From: Paenibacillus auburnensis
Lineage (GTDB): Bacteria > Bacillota > Bacilli > Paenibacillales > Paenibacillaceae
Direction of reading: 5' to 3'
Assembly (NCBI RefSeq): GCF_927798115.1
Contig: NZ_CAKMMG010000011.1
Coordinates: 1-64,000, forward strand
Length of the DNA: 64,000 bases
The translations under genes and the position numbers were made by a program. Below are positions 7,218 through 16,486 of this stretch, one piece after another; positions within the stretch are counted from its first letter, which is position 1; each line of letters opens with the position of its first letter. The notes under the pieces were generated by a model. The model saw only the letters and a list, made by a program, of their open reading frames with translations. It searched no databases and had not been told where the DNA came from.

Positions 7218-8655
7218 GTGGATGAAGAATAATAACTTCAACAAAATTCTTGCTCTTGTCTTCGGCGTTATTTTATGGACAATTGTGCATGTGGATACTG
7301 CGCCAACGAATCAGACCACAGTCAGCACGCAGTCCAAAATCATTGAGAATGTCAAAATAGAACAGGTTGGCATTGATAACGATAAGTATGTATACACCTT
7401 TGATGCGGATAGTGTAAGGATGGAGGTCAGGGGGAAAAACTCTGATCTTAATTTCAAACTATCGGATGCCTACAACGTTATGGTCGATTTAAGTGATGTC
7501 GGACCCGGGGATACTACGCTTCCGCTGAATTACGACCTTCCCAGCGGAGTATCCCTGGTCGAAATGATACCGCATGAGGTAAATGTGCATGTGGAGCTGC
7601 GGAATACCAAGTCTTTTCCGGTTACTCTGGTCACTAATGGTAAGCCTGCAGAAGGCTACCAGCTAGGTACAGCGGTTATTGATCCTGCCGAGGTAGAAGT
7701 AACGCTTCCGGCCAGTGAACTGGGTAATGTGTCAAAGGTTCAGGGTACCCTTGAACTCGATGGGGATAGTGCAAACATTTCAGAGAAAAAAGTGAGGCTG
7801 GCGGCTTACGATAGCAGCGGTAATGAAATAAAGAACGCCGTTATTGAGCCTTCTATCGTGTCTGTAGAGCTGCCGATTACACTTCCGTTTAAAAGCTTGC
7901 CTCTTGATGTGAGCTTTACCGGCCAGCTGCCAGGTTCACTCGTACTGTCGCGGGTCACTCCTGAGGTGGATACGATTATGGCATACGGGAGTGAGGAAGC
8001 ACTCGCCGGATTATCCTCTTATGAGGCATCGCTGGATTTGAGCTCCATTAAATCGGCTGGTACAGAGCAGGTAAAGCTGGACCTTAAACCGCCGGAGGGA
8101 ACCGCAAAAATCGAACCCGCGGCGGTAAGTGTCACTGTCTCTGTTGCCCAAATTGCCGAGCGGACAATGGAGAATATTCCGATTAAGCTGGAGGGTGTGG
8201 GCAGCGGCCTCACAGCGGTCGTAACGGATCCCGCTGCCAAAGCGGTTACGCTGACTTTATCCGGGGCCCCAACACTGCTGGATCAGCTCGATCAGGACAA
8301 TATTAGCGTTGTTGCGGATGTTGGAGGTCTGTCCGCTGGTGTTCATCAGGTATCTCTGCAAATCTCGGTGCCGCGGTTCATATCACTGGTCAATTCTTCA
8401 CAGCCGCATATAGTTACTATAGATCTGCAAGCGCCAGCCACGCCGGGGACTACAGATAAACCCAATACAGGGAGTGCCCCCACCCCGGAGCCGAGCTCTG
8501 AGCCTGTCTCCGGGGAAGAGGCAAATACTGAACCTTCCAATAGCGGAGGTGCAGCCACTGCGACCCCAGCCCCTACAGCTAGCACTTCGGAGAACAGCAG
8601 TACTCCTGCCGGCACCGGGAATGCCAATAATGCAGCGAGTACCGGCGGAACGTAA
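7210..8655 (+). CDS. cdaR: CdaA regulatory protein CdaR (YbbR-domain)
   Basis: Membrane-anchored modulator of CdaA. Residues 9-28 (FNKILALVFGVILWTIVHVD) form an N-terminal membrane anchor. The extracytoplasmic part carries about four YbbR repeats (roughly residues 45-400), with recurring patterns such as EVNVHVELRN, IVSVELPI and AVSVTVSVAQ. The last ~75 residues form a low-complexity Pro/Thr/Ser/Gly/Asn tail, probably unstructured and wall-exposed. Length 481 aa. The start overlaps the cdaA 3' end and follows the GAGAGGGGG ribosome binding site. Operon position with cdaA and glmM supports the call. Confidence 0.93.
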   Translation: MDKWMKNNNFNKILALVFGVILWTIVHVDTAPTNQTTVSTQSKIIENVKIEQVGIDNDKYVYTFDADSVRMEVRGKNSDLNFKLSDAYNVMVDLSDVGPGDTTLPLNYDLPSGVSLVEMIPHEVNVHVELRNTKSFPVTLVTNGKPAEGYQLGTAVIDPAEVEVTLPASELGNVSKVQGTLELDGDSANISEKKVRLAAYDSSGNEIKNAVIEPSIVSVELPITLPFKSLPLDVSFTGQLPGSLVLSRVTPEVDTIMAYGSEEALAGLSSYEASLDLSSIKSAGTEQVKLDLKPPEGTAKIEPAAVSVTVSVAQIAERTMENIPIKLEGVGSGLTAVVTDPAAKAVTLTLSGAPTLLDQLDQDNISVVADVGGLSAGVHQVSLQISVPRFISLVNSSQPHIVTIDLQAPATPGTTDKPNTGSAPTPEPSSEPVSGEEANTEPSNSGGAATATPAPTASTSENSSTPAGTGNANNAASTGGT

Positions 8656-8765
8656 CTTTTTATAGGAGAACACGTCTATCTTACAGTAGTATGGTTACAC
8701 AGAATCAGGATTCTTTCATACAATAATTCATTAAGCTAATGTAGCGTATTTAAAGGAGAAAAAAG

Positions 8766-10106
8766 ATGGGTAAGTATTTTGGAACTGACGGTGTGCGCGG
8801 AGTCGCAAACCAGGAATTGACAGCAGAAATGGCTTATAGTATTGGCCGCTGCGGTGGTTATGTACTGGCAGGGAATGTAGAGAAGCCAAAAGTGGTTATC
8901 GGTATGGATACACGTATTTCCGGTCCGCTGCTGGAATCAGCACTTGTAGCCGGATTATTGTCTATTGGTGCCCATGTTATCCGTATAGGTGTTGTAAGTA
9001 CACCTGCTGTAGCATATATTACCAGATTGCTGAAAGCTGATGCGGGTGTAATGATTTCGGCTTCACACAATCCGGTGGAGGACAACGGTATCAAGTTCTT
9101 CGGCGGAGACGGATTTAAGCTGACGGATGAAACGGAGCTGCGGATTGAAGAACTGATGGACGCAGAGAAGGATGAACTCCCCCGTCCAGTAGGCGCGGGT
9201 CTCGGTATGCTTACTGTGGACAACGACGCTAAGTACCTGTATCTGGAATACCTTAAGACAACGATTTCCAATCGTTTTGAAGGCATTAAGGTTGTATTGG
9301 ACTGCGCGCACGGAGCGGCTTATGAGCTGGCCCCGCGGTTGTTCAAGGAGCTTGGTGCTGAGGTCATCTCTATTGGAGCAGAGCCGGACGGCCTCAACAT
9401 TAATGACGGCTACGGTTCTACCCATCCGGAGAAGCTTCGTGAAGAAGTGCTGCGTCATGGCGCGGACTTGGGACTTGCCTTTGACGGCGATGCTGACCGT
9501 CTGATCGCTATTGATGAAACGGGCGAAGAGGTCGACGGTGACTTTATCCTCTGCATCTGCGGAGATGCTATGAACCGTGCTGGCAAGCTCAAAGATGCAA
9601 CGATAGTCTCTACGGTCATGAGCAACATCGGCTTCTATAAAGCAACAGAGAAGCTGTCACTTAATACAGCCAAAACAGCTGTCGGTGACCGCTATGTGAT
9701 GGAAGAAATGCGCCGTGGCGGCTATAACCTGGGTGGAGAGCAATCCGGTCATGTTATTTTCCTTGATTACAATACAACCGGTGATGGTATTCTGACTGCG
9801 ATCCAGCTGGTTGATACGATGAAGGCTTCAGGGAAGAAGCTGAGCGTGCTGAAGTCAATGATGACTAAATATCCGCAGGTGCTCGTGAATGTGCGGGTAC
9901 AGGATAAAACCAACTACCCGAACAATCCGGCCATTGAGGCGGCGATTCAAGAGGTAGAAGGTAAACTGGGTGACAATGGCCGCGTGCTGGTACGTCCTTC
10001 GGGAACAGAGCCGCTGATTCGTGTCATGGCAGAAGGCCCGGATAAGTCTGAGCTGGATCTGTATGTCGGACGAATTGTTGATGTTGTTCAGCGTGAATTG
10101 GTTTAA
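8766..10106 (+). CDS. glmM: Phosphoglucosamine mutase GlmM
   Basis: Converts glucosamine-6-phosphate to glucosamine-1-phosphate for UDP-GlcNAc and peptidoglycan synthesis; cytosolic. The 446-residue length is normal. The phosphoserine loop is SASHNP with active-site S100, the Mg-binding loop is FDGDADR near residue 240, the sugar-binding loop is GEQSGH near 325, and the phosphate-binding loop [12 protein letters not shown] is near the C-terminus. The ATG follows AAAGGAGAAAAAAG. It is preceded by cdaA-cdaR (GlmM and CdaA/CdaR interact in Bacillus and relatives) and followed by the separately regulated glmS, which makes its substrate. Confidence 0.97.
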   Translation: MGKYFGTDGVRGVANQELTAEMAYSIGRCGGYVLAGNVEKPKVVIGMDTRISGPLLESALVAGLLSIGAHVIRIGVVSTPAVAYITRLLKADAGVMISASHNPVEDNGIKFFGGDGFKLTDETELRIEELMDAEKDELPRPVGAGLGMLTVDNDAKYLYLEYLKTTISNRFEGIKVVLDCAHGAAYELAPRLFKELGAEVISIGAEPDGLNINDGYGSTHPEKLREEVLRHGADLGLAFDGDADRLIAIDETGEEVDGDFILCICGDAMNRAGKLKDATIVSTVMSNIGFYKATEKLSLNTAKTAVGDRYVMEEMRRGGYNLGGEQSGHVIFLDYNTTGDGILTAIQLVDTMKASGKKLSVLKSMMTKYPQVLVNVRVQDKTNYPNNPAIEAAIQEVEGKLGDNGRVLVRPSGTEPLIRVMAEGPDKSELDLYVGRIVDVVQRELV

Positions 10107-10228
10107 TATACGTATAATATGATGGGCCAGCAGAGCCGGTGGACGGAGATAAGCTCTTCAACTGCCGGCTGTATGGCTATTATGTGAGTTTTTTTCTGCA
10201 AATTCCAAAGGTTTCAAGCATTATTGCA

Positions 10229-10258
10229 TTGCCAAAAGTGATGTAAGGTGCATATAAT
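10229..10258 (+). promoter_or_regulatory. Promoter of the glmS ribozyme-glmS transcript
   Basis: TTGCCA (10229-10234), 18 nt, TATAAT (10253-10258), placing the transcription start near 10265, about 50 nt before the ribozyme cleavage site. The earlier part of the glmM-glmS gap (10107-10228) holds only a weak hairpin whose T run is too distant to be a good terminator. Confidence 0.65.
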
Positions 10259-10313
10259 GATTAGGTGTCATTCCAGAAGGAAAGCGGGGATAGTAAGGTT
10301 ACAGCAATAGCAA

Positions 10314-10516
10314 GCGCCAGAGCTTGATCTTGCGCGGGGGAGAAGGGACAGCCGGAGCTGCCAGCTTTAGGGGCAAGGCTTGAACGGATCACGGCAGATG
10401 TAAGCTGACGAGGTGGAGGTGTTCGAAATGTTCGGCGGGGACCTCCCGGTGATGCACCAGAGCCGTAAATGGAAGCGGAAAATGAGAGGGCGACCTTTCA
10501 CACAACGCTTTTGTGG
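10314..10516 (+). ncRNA. glmS ribozyme/riboswitch
   Basis: Self-cleaving RNA activated by glucosamine-6-phosphate that lowers glmS mRNA when the amino sugar is plentiful. Matches the family core: CAAGCGCC with predicted cleavage between A10313 and G10314, GACGAGGTGGAGG, TTCGGCGGGGACCTCCCGG and AGAGCCGTAA. The hairpin TGAGAGG-GCGA-CCTTTCA lies inside P4 (AAGCG/CGCTT). The 3' boundary is approximate. About 235 nt without a gene separate it from the glmS start and hold only small hairpins such as CACCT-ATGC-AGGTG. Confidence 0.92.
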
Positions 10517-10750
10517 GTGCAGGAAGAATTGAATTAACTCATGGGTATGCGCTAAACGGAAGAAACAGATGTTTCTGCTGCGGCAGAGGAGAAGACTGTG
10601 CATGTCATGAACCACCTATGCAGGTGACAGGTTTATTTTGTTGAGTGTCTCAAGACAACAGAATATTTGCTTATTCTCTAAACATGCCGCACGGCACGTT
10701 TCTTTCCTTATGCCGCCCACATTACGATAAATTGGACGGAGGAAAATATA

Positions 10751-12583
10751 ATGTGTGGTATTGTAGGATATATTGGTAATCAGAATTCGCAGGGAATCTT
10801 GGTAGAGGGTTTGAAGAAGCTGGAGTACCGCGGGTATGATTCGGCAGGTATTGCCGTATTCACGAAGGATGGCCTGCAGGTTGTTAAGGCACAGGGCCGT
10901 ATGGCTAACCTGGAGTCAAGACTTGAAGCTACTCCGCTGACAGGAAGTGCCGGAATCGGACACACCCGTTGGGCGACTCACGGTAAACCTTCCGACGAGA
11001 ACTCCCACCCGCACACGGATGAAAGCCAAAAGTTCTCGGTCGTGCACAACGGGATTGTCGAAAACTACCTGGACCTCAAAGAAGAGCTGATTGCCGGCGG
11101 ATGCCATTTCTCTTCCGAAACGGATACAGAGGTTATTTCCCATCTGATCGCCCGTGAATATGAAGGAGATATCGTTAAAGCTGTGCAAAAAGCGATTACT
11201 TTCATGCGCGGTGCGTTCGCACTTGGTGTTCTGACTGAATATGAGCCGGATAAACTGGTAGCTGTGCGTCAAGCCAGCCCGCTGATTATCGGTCTTGGTG
11301 AAGGCGAAAACTTTATCGGGTCGGATATTCCTGCTCTGCTGGAATACACCCGCAACGTATATATTTTGAACGACGGCGAAATGGCTGTATTGACACGGGA
11401 TGCTGTCGAACTGATGACGATTGAAGGCAACTTTATTTCTCGGGAAATGATTACTGTCGATTGGGATGCTGTTACCGCAGAAAAAGGCGGCTACGAGCAT
11501 TTCATGCTGAAAGAAATCCACGAGCAGCCTAAGGCTTACCGCGATACTATGCGCGGACGCATCAATGCTGAAGGCACTAAAGTGATTCTGCCAGAACTCA
11601 ATCTGACTGAAGAACAAATCAAGAATATCCGCAACATCCAGATCGTTGCCTGCGGTACTGCATACAACGCTGGTCTTGTAGGACGCAACCTGATCGAGTC
11701 CCTGGTTCGTATTCCGGTAGAGAACGATATCGCTTCGGAATACCGTTACCGTGCTCCGATCGTAACACCTGAAACACTGGTTATCGTAGTCAGCCAATCC
11801 GGTGAAACTGCAGATACACTGGCTGCACTTCGTGAAGGTCAAGCAAATGGTGCGCATGTACTGGCAATCACCAACGTGGTGGGCAGCTCTATCGCACGGG
11901 AAGCTAATGATGTGCTGGTTACCCTGGCTGGACCGGAAATCGCTGTAGCTTCCACCAAAGCATATACTTCGCAGATTATCGCGTTCACACTGCTTGGTCT
12001 ATACTTGGCTGAAGTTCGTGGTACGCAAACCGAAGAGCAGGTCGCTGAGATTCTTGCAGCCATGAACAAACTGCCTGAGCAGGTTGAAGAAGTTCTTGCA
12101 CAGAAAGATGCTATCAAGACTTATGCGGAGCAAATCTCCGGGCACAAGCACCTGTTCTTCATCGGCCGCGGCGTAGACTACGCAGTAGCTCAAGAAGGCT
12201 CGCTGAAGCTGAAAGAAATCTCCTACATTCACTCTGAGGCCTATGCTGCAGGTGAACTGAAGCACGGAACACTGGCGCTGATCGAAGAAGGCGTACCGGT
12301 TATTGCCCTGGCAACCCAGGAATCCGTTCTGGAGAAAACTGTCAGCAACATCAAAGAAGTGAAAGCCCGCGGCGCAGACGTACTGGCGATCACTCACGAA
12401 GAGCATGTAACCGACCTGCTGAGATCCGTCGATCAGGCCTTCGTTATTCCTAAGACACTGCCTTTGCTGACTTCCGCGTTGTCGGTAGTCGTTACCCAAT
12501 TGCTGGCTTACTACGCTTCGCTGGCCCTGGGCCACGATGTAGATAAACCACGTAACCTTGCGAAGAGTGTAACGGTGGAATAA
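10751..12583 (+). CDS. glmS: Glutamine--fructose-6-phosphate aminotransferase GlmS
   Basis: Forms glucosamine-6-phosphate from fructose-6-phosphate and glutamine, the first committed step of UDP-GlcNAc synthesis. The 610-residue product starts MCGIVGYIG, whose Cys becomes the N-terminal catalytic nucleophile of the class II glutamine amidotransferase domain (about 1-225). Two SIS sugar-isomerase domains follow (about 285-425 and 455-600), with ACGTAYNAG, SQSGETADT and the C-terminal ending KPRNLAKSVTVE. The start follows GGACGGAGGAAAATATA. Regulated by the upstream ribozyme and ended by its own terminator. Confidence 0.98.
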   Translation: MCGIVGYIGNQNSQGILVEGLKKLEYRGYDSAGIAVFTKDGLQVVKAQGRMANLESRLEATPLTGSAGIGHTRWATHGKPSDENSHPHTDESQKFSVVHNGIVENYLDLKEELIAGGCHFSSETDTEVISHLIAREYEGDIVKAVQKAITFMRGAFALGVLTEYEPDKLVAVRQASPLIIGLGEGENFIGSDIPALLEYTRNVYILNDGEMAVLTRDAVELMTIEGNFISREMITVDWDAVTAEKGGYEHFMLKEIHEQPKAYRDTMRGRINAEGTKVILPELNLTEEQIKNIRNIQIVACGTAYNAGLVGRNLIESLVRIPVENDIASEYRYRAPIVTPETLVIVVSQSGETADTLAALREGQANGAHVLAITNVVGSSIAREANDVLVTLAGPEIAVASTKAYTSQIIAFTLLGLYLAEVRGTQTEEQVAEILAAMNKLPEQVEEVLAQKDAIKTYAEQISGHKHLFFIGRGVDYAVAQEGSLKLKEISYIHSEAYAAGELKHGTLALIEEGVPVIALATQESVLEKTVSNIKEVKARGADVLAITHEEHVTDLLRSVDQAFVIPKTLPLLTSALSVVVTQLLAYYASLALGHDVDKPRNLAKSVTVE

Positions 12584-12640
12584 GGGTTAGAGGGAAGAAC
12601 TGAAATTATAATAGAGTTTTGTTGTTGTTCTACAAATATC

Positions 12641-12675
12641 ATGGGCCGTCCTACAGTTAGGACGGTCCATTTTTA
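12641..12675 (+). terminator. glmS terminator
   Basis: ATGGGCCGTCCT / AGGACGGTCCAT stem (one G-U pair) around a six-base loop, then TTTTTA. Confidence 0.9.
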
Positions 12676-12693
12676 TGTGAAAGGGGAATGATA

Positions 12694-12726
12694 ATGAGGG
12701 CGATAGCTCGCCTAATGAAATGGTGA
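12694..12726 (+). CDS. Possible 10-residue leader peptide upstream of ABC-F gene
   Basis: Short ORF MRAIARLMKW with a strong Shine-Dalgarno (AAGGGGA at 12681-12687, 6 nt spacing), ending 87 bp before the ABC-F start. It contains the hairpin GGCGA-TAGC-TCGCC. Leader peptides of this kind are known ahead of antibiotic-inducible ABC-F and erm genes, where drug-stalled ribosomes change the mRNA fold. Function here is inferred from position alone. Confidence 0.4.
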   Translation: MRAIARLMKW

Positions 12727-12813
12727 TTGAAGTTGGCTGTAAACAGTGTTATTCTAGCTCTTCAAATACATCTAATATTAGTCACAAATTTAGTTATAAA
12801 GAAAGGTAATCCT

Positions 12814-14553
12814 ATGATAAAAGTTGAAAACTTATCCTTCGCATTTCCGCAAAAAGAACTATATAAAAACATTTCATTTACGCTTGAAGAGGCACAACAC
12901 TGCGCTTTTATTGGAACGAGTGGCAGCGGGAAAAGTACCCTGATCGATATACTAATGGATCCAGAAAGATATTTGTATGATGGCATGTTAGAGATAGCCC
13001 CAACTTGCACAATTGGGTATGTAAGTCAGTTCTCACAACCAGACAAATCTCAAGAAACAACAGTTTTTGAATACATCGGCGAAAAGTTTATTAAGATTCA
13101 AAATGAAATAAACTCTATTCTCACTGAAATGGAGACAGCCACAGATATTGATCCGTTGCTTGAAAAGTATCAATTAGCTTTAGATGCATTTGATTCAATG
13201 GGCGGGGATGATTACGAAAGCAACATTAATAAGAAACTAAACCTGGCAGACCTCATGAAGCTAAAAGAGGTTAGGGTTTCTGACCTGAGTGGCGGGGAAT
13301 TCAAACTTATTCAAGTGATGAAGGAAATGCTTAATAGTCCGGACTTAATGATTATGGACGAGCCTGATGTATTTTTGGATTTTGAAAACCTTAATGCGCT
13401 TAAACATCTAATTAATTCTCACAAAGGCATTCTGCTGGTTGTTACGCACAACCGATATTTATTGAATCATTGTTTCAATAAAATCATTCACCTTGAAAAC
13501 ATGGAAATTCAAGAGTTTGACGGGCGATATATTGAATATAACTTCTCCTTACTTCAAACTAAAATTGAGCTGCAAGAACTCGCAGTAGCTGAAGAGGAAG
13601 AAATTAAGAGAAATGACAATATCATCGATAATCTTAGAGCTATCGCAACTTATAATTCCGAAGCATCCAGAGGGAAAGCCTTAAAAGCCAGGGTTAAATT
13701 TCAGGAAAGATTGGAAGCGCGCAGAATTAAAGCACCCTTCGTAGATATTAAGCAACCGGTTATCCGTTTCGGTGTGGATCATGAAATTGAAGATACCGTT
13801 GTTATAAGTGTTAATGATTATAGTATCGCCTTTGATGAGCTGCTTTTAGAAAATGTTAACTTTGAGATAAAATCTACGGATAAAGTAGCCCTAATCGGTC
13901 CAAACGGCACCGGGAAAACGACTTTACTCCGGGAGATCTATAAAAATAATCATGATTCCATTGAGATTAATGCTGATGTTAAAGTGGCTTATTTATCTCA
14001 GCTTCAAGGCGAAATGCTAAAGGATTCCAATACTATTCTTGAGGAATTCATTGAGGCCGGGTTTACCACTTATGATGAGATTAGATCGTATCTTTCAAAC
14101 TATGGCTTTGAAGGAGAAATTGTTAATCAAAAGATAGAATCTATGTCCGGCGGAGAAAAAAACATGCTTCAATTGGCTAAAGTTGCTGCGAGTAAAGCAA
14201 ACGTATTGCTTCTTGATGAACCGACAAGCCACTTAGACACCTATACACAAATAGCACTGGAGAAAGCCATTGAGGACTATCAGGGTGCGATTCTCATGAT
14301 TTCTCATGATTTCTATTCTGTGGTGAATGGTATGGATTATGTTCTTATCATTGACGATAAGACGATTAGAAAAATGAGTATGCGAAAATTCAGAAAGATG
14401 ATTTATGCCAGCCATTTTGATAAAGACTACTTAGAAACGGAACAACAGAAAAAATCAGTCGAAACAAAAATAGAAGTGGCTTTAAAAAATACTGATTTTG
14501 AACTGGCAAAAGTATTGGTTGAAGAGCTGGAAGAGCTGATTAAGCGGCTCTAA
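12814..14553 (+). CDS. ABC-F family ATPase, probable ribosomal protection protein
   Basis: Soluble protein of two ABC ATPase domains with no membrane segment. Domain 1 has Walker A GTSGSGKST (about 34-42), signature LSGGE and Walker B LMIMDEPDVFLD; domain 2 has GPNGTGKTT, MSGGEKN and VLLLDEPTSHLD. A charged helical linker lies between them and a coiled coil at the C-terminus. Such proteins act on the ribosome; several confer resistance to lincosamides, pleuromutilins or streptogramins, but the drug class cannot be read from sequence. I use the ATG at 12814 (GAAAGG, 7 nt); an in-frame TTG at 12727 lacks a ribosome site. Codon use is clearly AT-richer than in neighbouring genes, suggesting transfer. 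Length 579 aa. Confidence 0.85.
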   Translation: MIKVENLSFAFPQKELYKNISFTLEEAQHCAFIGTSGSGKSTLIDILMDPERYLYDGMLEIAPTCTIGYVSQFSQPDKSQETTVFEYIGEKFIKIQNEINSILTEMETATDIDPLLEKYQLALDAFDSMGGDDYESNINKKLNLADLMKLKEVRVSDLSGGEFKLIQVMKEMLNSPDLMIMDEPDVFLDFENLNALKHLINSHKGILLVVTHNRYLLNHCFNKIIHLENMEIQEFDGRYIEYNFSLLQTKIELQELAVAEEEEIKRNDNIIDNLRAIATYNSEASRGKALKARVKFQERLEARRIKAPFVDIKQPVIRFGVDHEIEDTVVISVNDYSIAFDELLLENVNFEIKSTDKVALIGPNGTGKTTLLREIYKNNHDSIEINADVKVAYLSQLQGEMLKDSNTILEEFIEAGFTTYDEIRSYLSNYGFEGEIVNQKIESMSGGEKNMLQLAKVAASKANVLLLDEPTSHLDTYTQIALEKAIEDYQGAILMISHDFYSVVNGMDYVLIIDDKTIRKMSMRKFRKMIYASHFDKDYLETEQQKKSVETKIEVALKNTDFELAKVLVEELEELIKRL

Positions 14554-14602
14554 ATCCTAATCCTCGGGTTGTAATGATTACAAGGTGGTAAGAAAGCGAA
14601 GT

Positions 14603-14632
14603 AAGCTGCTCATTTCATTGGGCGGCTTTTTT
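14603..14632 (+). terminator. Terminator of the ABC-F gene
   Basis: AAGCTGCTC / GGGCGGCTT nine-pair stem (two G-U), then a TTTTTT run. Confidence 0.85.
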
Positions 14633-14675
14633 AGCTTCCAAAGGGAGAGACGAAGATCAATGCATCAAAGAATAT

Positions 14676-14689
14676 GGAAAACGCTTACA
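14676..14689 (+). promoter_or_regulatory. cre-like site upstream of module A
   Basis: GGAAAACGCTTACA matches the CcpA operator consensus TGWAANCGNTNWCA at 13 of 14 positions. It lies immediately before a possible -10 (TAAAAT at 14698-14703), about 55 bp ahead of the sensor kinase start, a position suited to glucose repression. Confidence 0.6.
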
Positions 14690-14743
14690 ACATAATGTAA
14701 AATACAGGTTGAGTTGAGATTATGAAGCAAGGATGGGAATCCG

Positions 14744-16486
14744 GTGCGAATCAAATTCAACATATTTCAGAAAATGCTGATCTTACTGCTAATTCTGCTG
14801 ACACCGGTCGTGGCGCTGTATTATTATTCTACGTCCAAGAGCATCAACGTCATACAGGAGGAGCTCATTAAAGCAAGCCTCAACCGGATGGAGCTATTCG
14901 TGGCGCAAATGGATGCCAGTATCGAGAAGTTCGATTTGGCCTCTGCTCCTATGCTCGTAGACACAAATGTGCTGGAATATCTGTACAACCACGAGATGAG
15001 CGATTATTCCCTAATGAAAACAAGGCTGCTGATTCAGGAAAAGCTGTCGCTGGCCAGCGCTTCGGGCAACTGGCGTAATGATGTGACTGTCTATTTCCCG
15101 CAACGGGGCGACAGCATTTCTTCTTCCCCCTCCTATGAGTACGATCTTGAAGAGTTCGACAGCCGGTTCTCACTGGGGTGGAGCTACAGCGAAGATCTGG
15201 AGATTGGCTCCGGCTTTACCCGGACCTATGTCACCACGGGATACAAACCGGCCCGTCCAGACGATCTGGATGTTGCCGTCCGCATCAACCTCTACAAGTG
15301 GAGCTTTGAGAATCTGCTCGACACTTACAAGTCTGACCACTCCGACAATCCGTTTTTTTACAAGGCCGGGCACGCGATCATCGCCAGCCGGTCCGCGAAA
15401 GGCCCTGAAATGGAGCAGATCGCCACAGATTTGGGCGACAGGGTGCAGAGCCGGGATTCAGGCTACCTGATCCATTCGTATGGCGGCAGGCCTTATCTGA
15501 TTACCTATTATTATTCTAATCTCCTAGAATGGCATCTGATCGATTCCGTTCCGCTTGACCAGATCATCGGACCTATCAGACAGCAGAGGATATTGTTTGG
15601 AGCGTCTTCGATCATTCTCCTCCTAACCGGTATCACCGCCGCGTCTGCCCTGTACTGGAACGTTCACCGGCCTATCTTCCATCTTGTACGCGCTGTTCAG
15701 CGGATCAAGGGAGGCGATTACGCCTACCGTCTCCCTACGAAATCGAACAATGAATTCACCTTCCTAATGCAGAACTTCAACGAGATGGCAACGCAGATCC
15801 AGGATCTCATCGAGAATGATCTGCGATCGCGTATTCTGGCGCGCGATGCCACGCTGAAGCAGCTGCAGGCGCAGATCCATCCTCATTTTCTATACAATTG
15901 CCTCGGATTCATCATTAATATGACCAAAATGGGTAAGGATCGGGCGGTCATGGATATGGCCTATCATCTGGCCGACTATTACCGGTATACGACACGAATG
16001 GACAATCAGGGAGTCAGCCTAGGTGAAGAACTGGCCTTCGTCCGCATCCACCTTGAGATTATCCGGCTTCGCAATGAGACGCTGACCTACAGCATCGGAC
16101 TGCCGGAGGAACTGGCTGAGCTGAGAATTCCCCGGCTGCTGGTTCAGCCGCTTGTGGAGAATGCGGTCGTGCATGGGCTTGAGAATGTCGATTACCCGGG
16201 CCGGGTAGAAGTTAGCGTCTGCGTCAAGGATGGCTGGTTAAGCCTGGAAGTGGAGGATAACGGCACAGGGCTGAACAAGGAGCAGAACGACCGGCTGTAC
16301 AGTGAGCTGGAGATACCGGCGGGCGAATATACCGGCTGCGGCCTATGGAATGTGTACCAGCGATTGCAAGGCAATTTCGGCCCGGATGCCGAAATTGTGC
16401 TTAGCCAATCCAGGCTAGGCGGCTTATGCGTGAAACTCCACTGGAGGCTGGGGACGCAAGATGAAAGGAAGGAGGAAGCGGTATGA
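14744..16486 (+). CDS. YesM-type sensor histidine kinase (module A)
   Basis: 580-residue membrane kinase. A transmembrane helix (about 8-28) is followed by an extracellular sensory region of about 250 residues and a second helix (about 282-302). A HAMP linker, a His_kinase domain with QIHPHFLYN (phospho-acceptor H381) and a HATPase domain with N-box PLVENAVVHG and G-box VEDNGTG complete it. The GTG start follows AAGGATGG. It overlaps the response regulator gene by 4 bp (ATGA). In this family the pair usually senses a sugar or its binding protein and switches on neighbouring importer and glycosidase genes; here the likely targets are the GH9 glucanase and transporter downstream. Confidence 0.92.
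   Translation: MRIKFNIFQKMLILLLILLTPVVALYYYSTSKSINVIQEELIKASLNRMELFVAQMDASIEKFDLASAPMLVDTNVLEYLYNHEMSDYSLMKTRLLIQEKLSLASASGNWRNDVTVYFPQRGDSISSSPSYEYDLEEFDSRFSLGWSYSEDLEIGSGFTRTYVTTGYKPARPDDLDVAVRINLYKWSFENLLDTYKSDHSDNPFFYKAGHAIIASRSAKGPEMEQIATDLGDRVQSRDSGYLIHSYGGRPYLITYYYSNLLEWHLIDSVPLDQIIGPIRQQRILFGASSIILLLTGITAASALYWNVHRPIFHLVRAVQRIKGGDYAYRLPTKSNNEFTFLMQNFNEMATQIQDLIENDLRSRILARDATLKQLQAQIHPHFLYNCLGFIINMTKMGKDRAVMDMAYHLADYYRYTTRMDNQGVSLGEELAFVRIHLEIIRLRNETLTYSIGLPEELAELRIPRLLVQPLVENAVVHGLENVDYPGRVEVSVCVKDGWLSLEVEDNGTGLNKEQNDRLYSELEIPAGEYTGCGLWNVYQRLQGNFGPDAEIVLSQSRLGGLCVKLHWRLGTQDERKEEAV

Noticed and set aside
10134-10195. glmM terminator
   Set aside because: AGCCGG/CCGGCT can pair, but the T run is about 18 nt away and the stem is only 6 bp.
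10916-11857. 313-codon minus-strand ORF inside glmS
   Set aside because: Shadow of a highly conserved gene with full catalytic motifs on the plus strand.
12727-12813. Longer ABC-F start at a TTG codon
   Set aside because: No ribosome site, and the ABC domain begins normally at the ATG at 12814.
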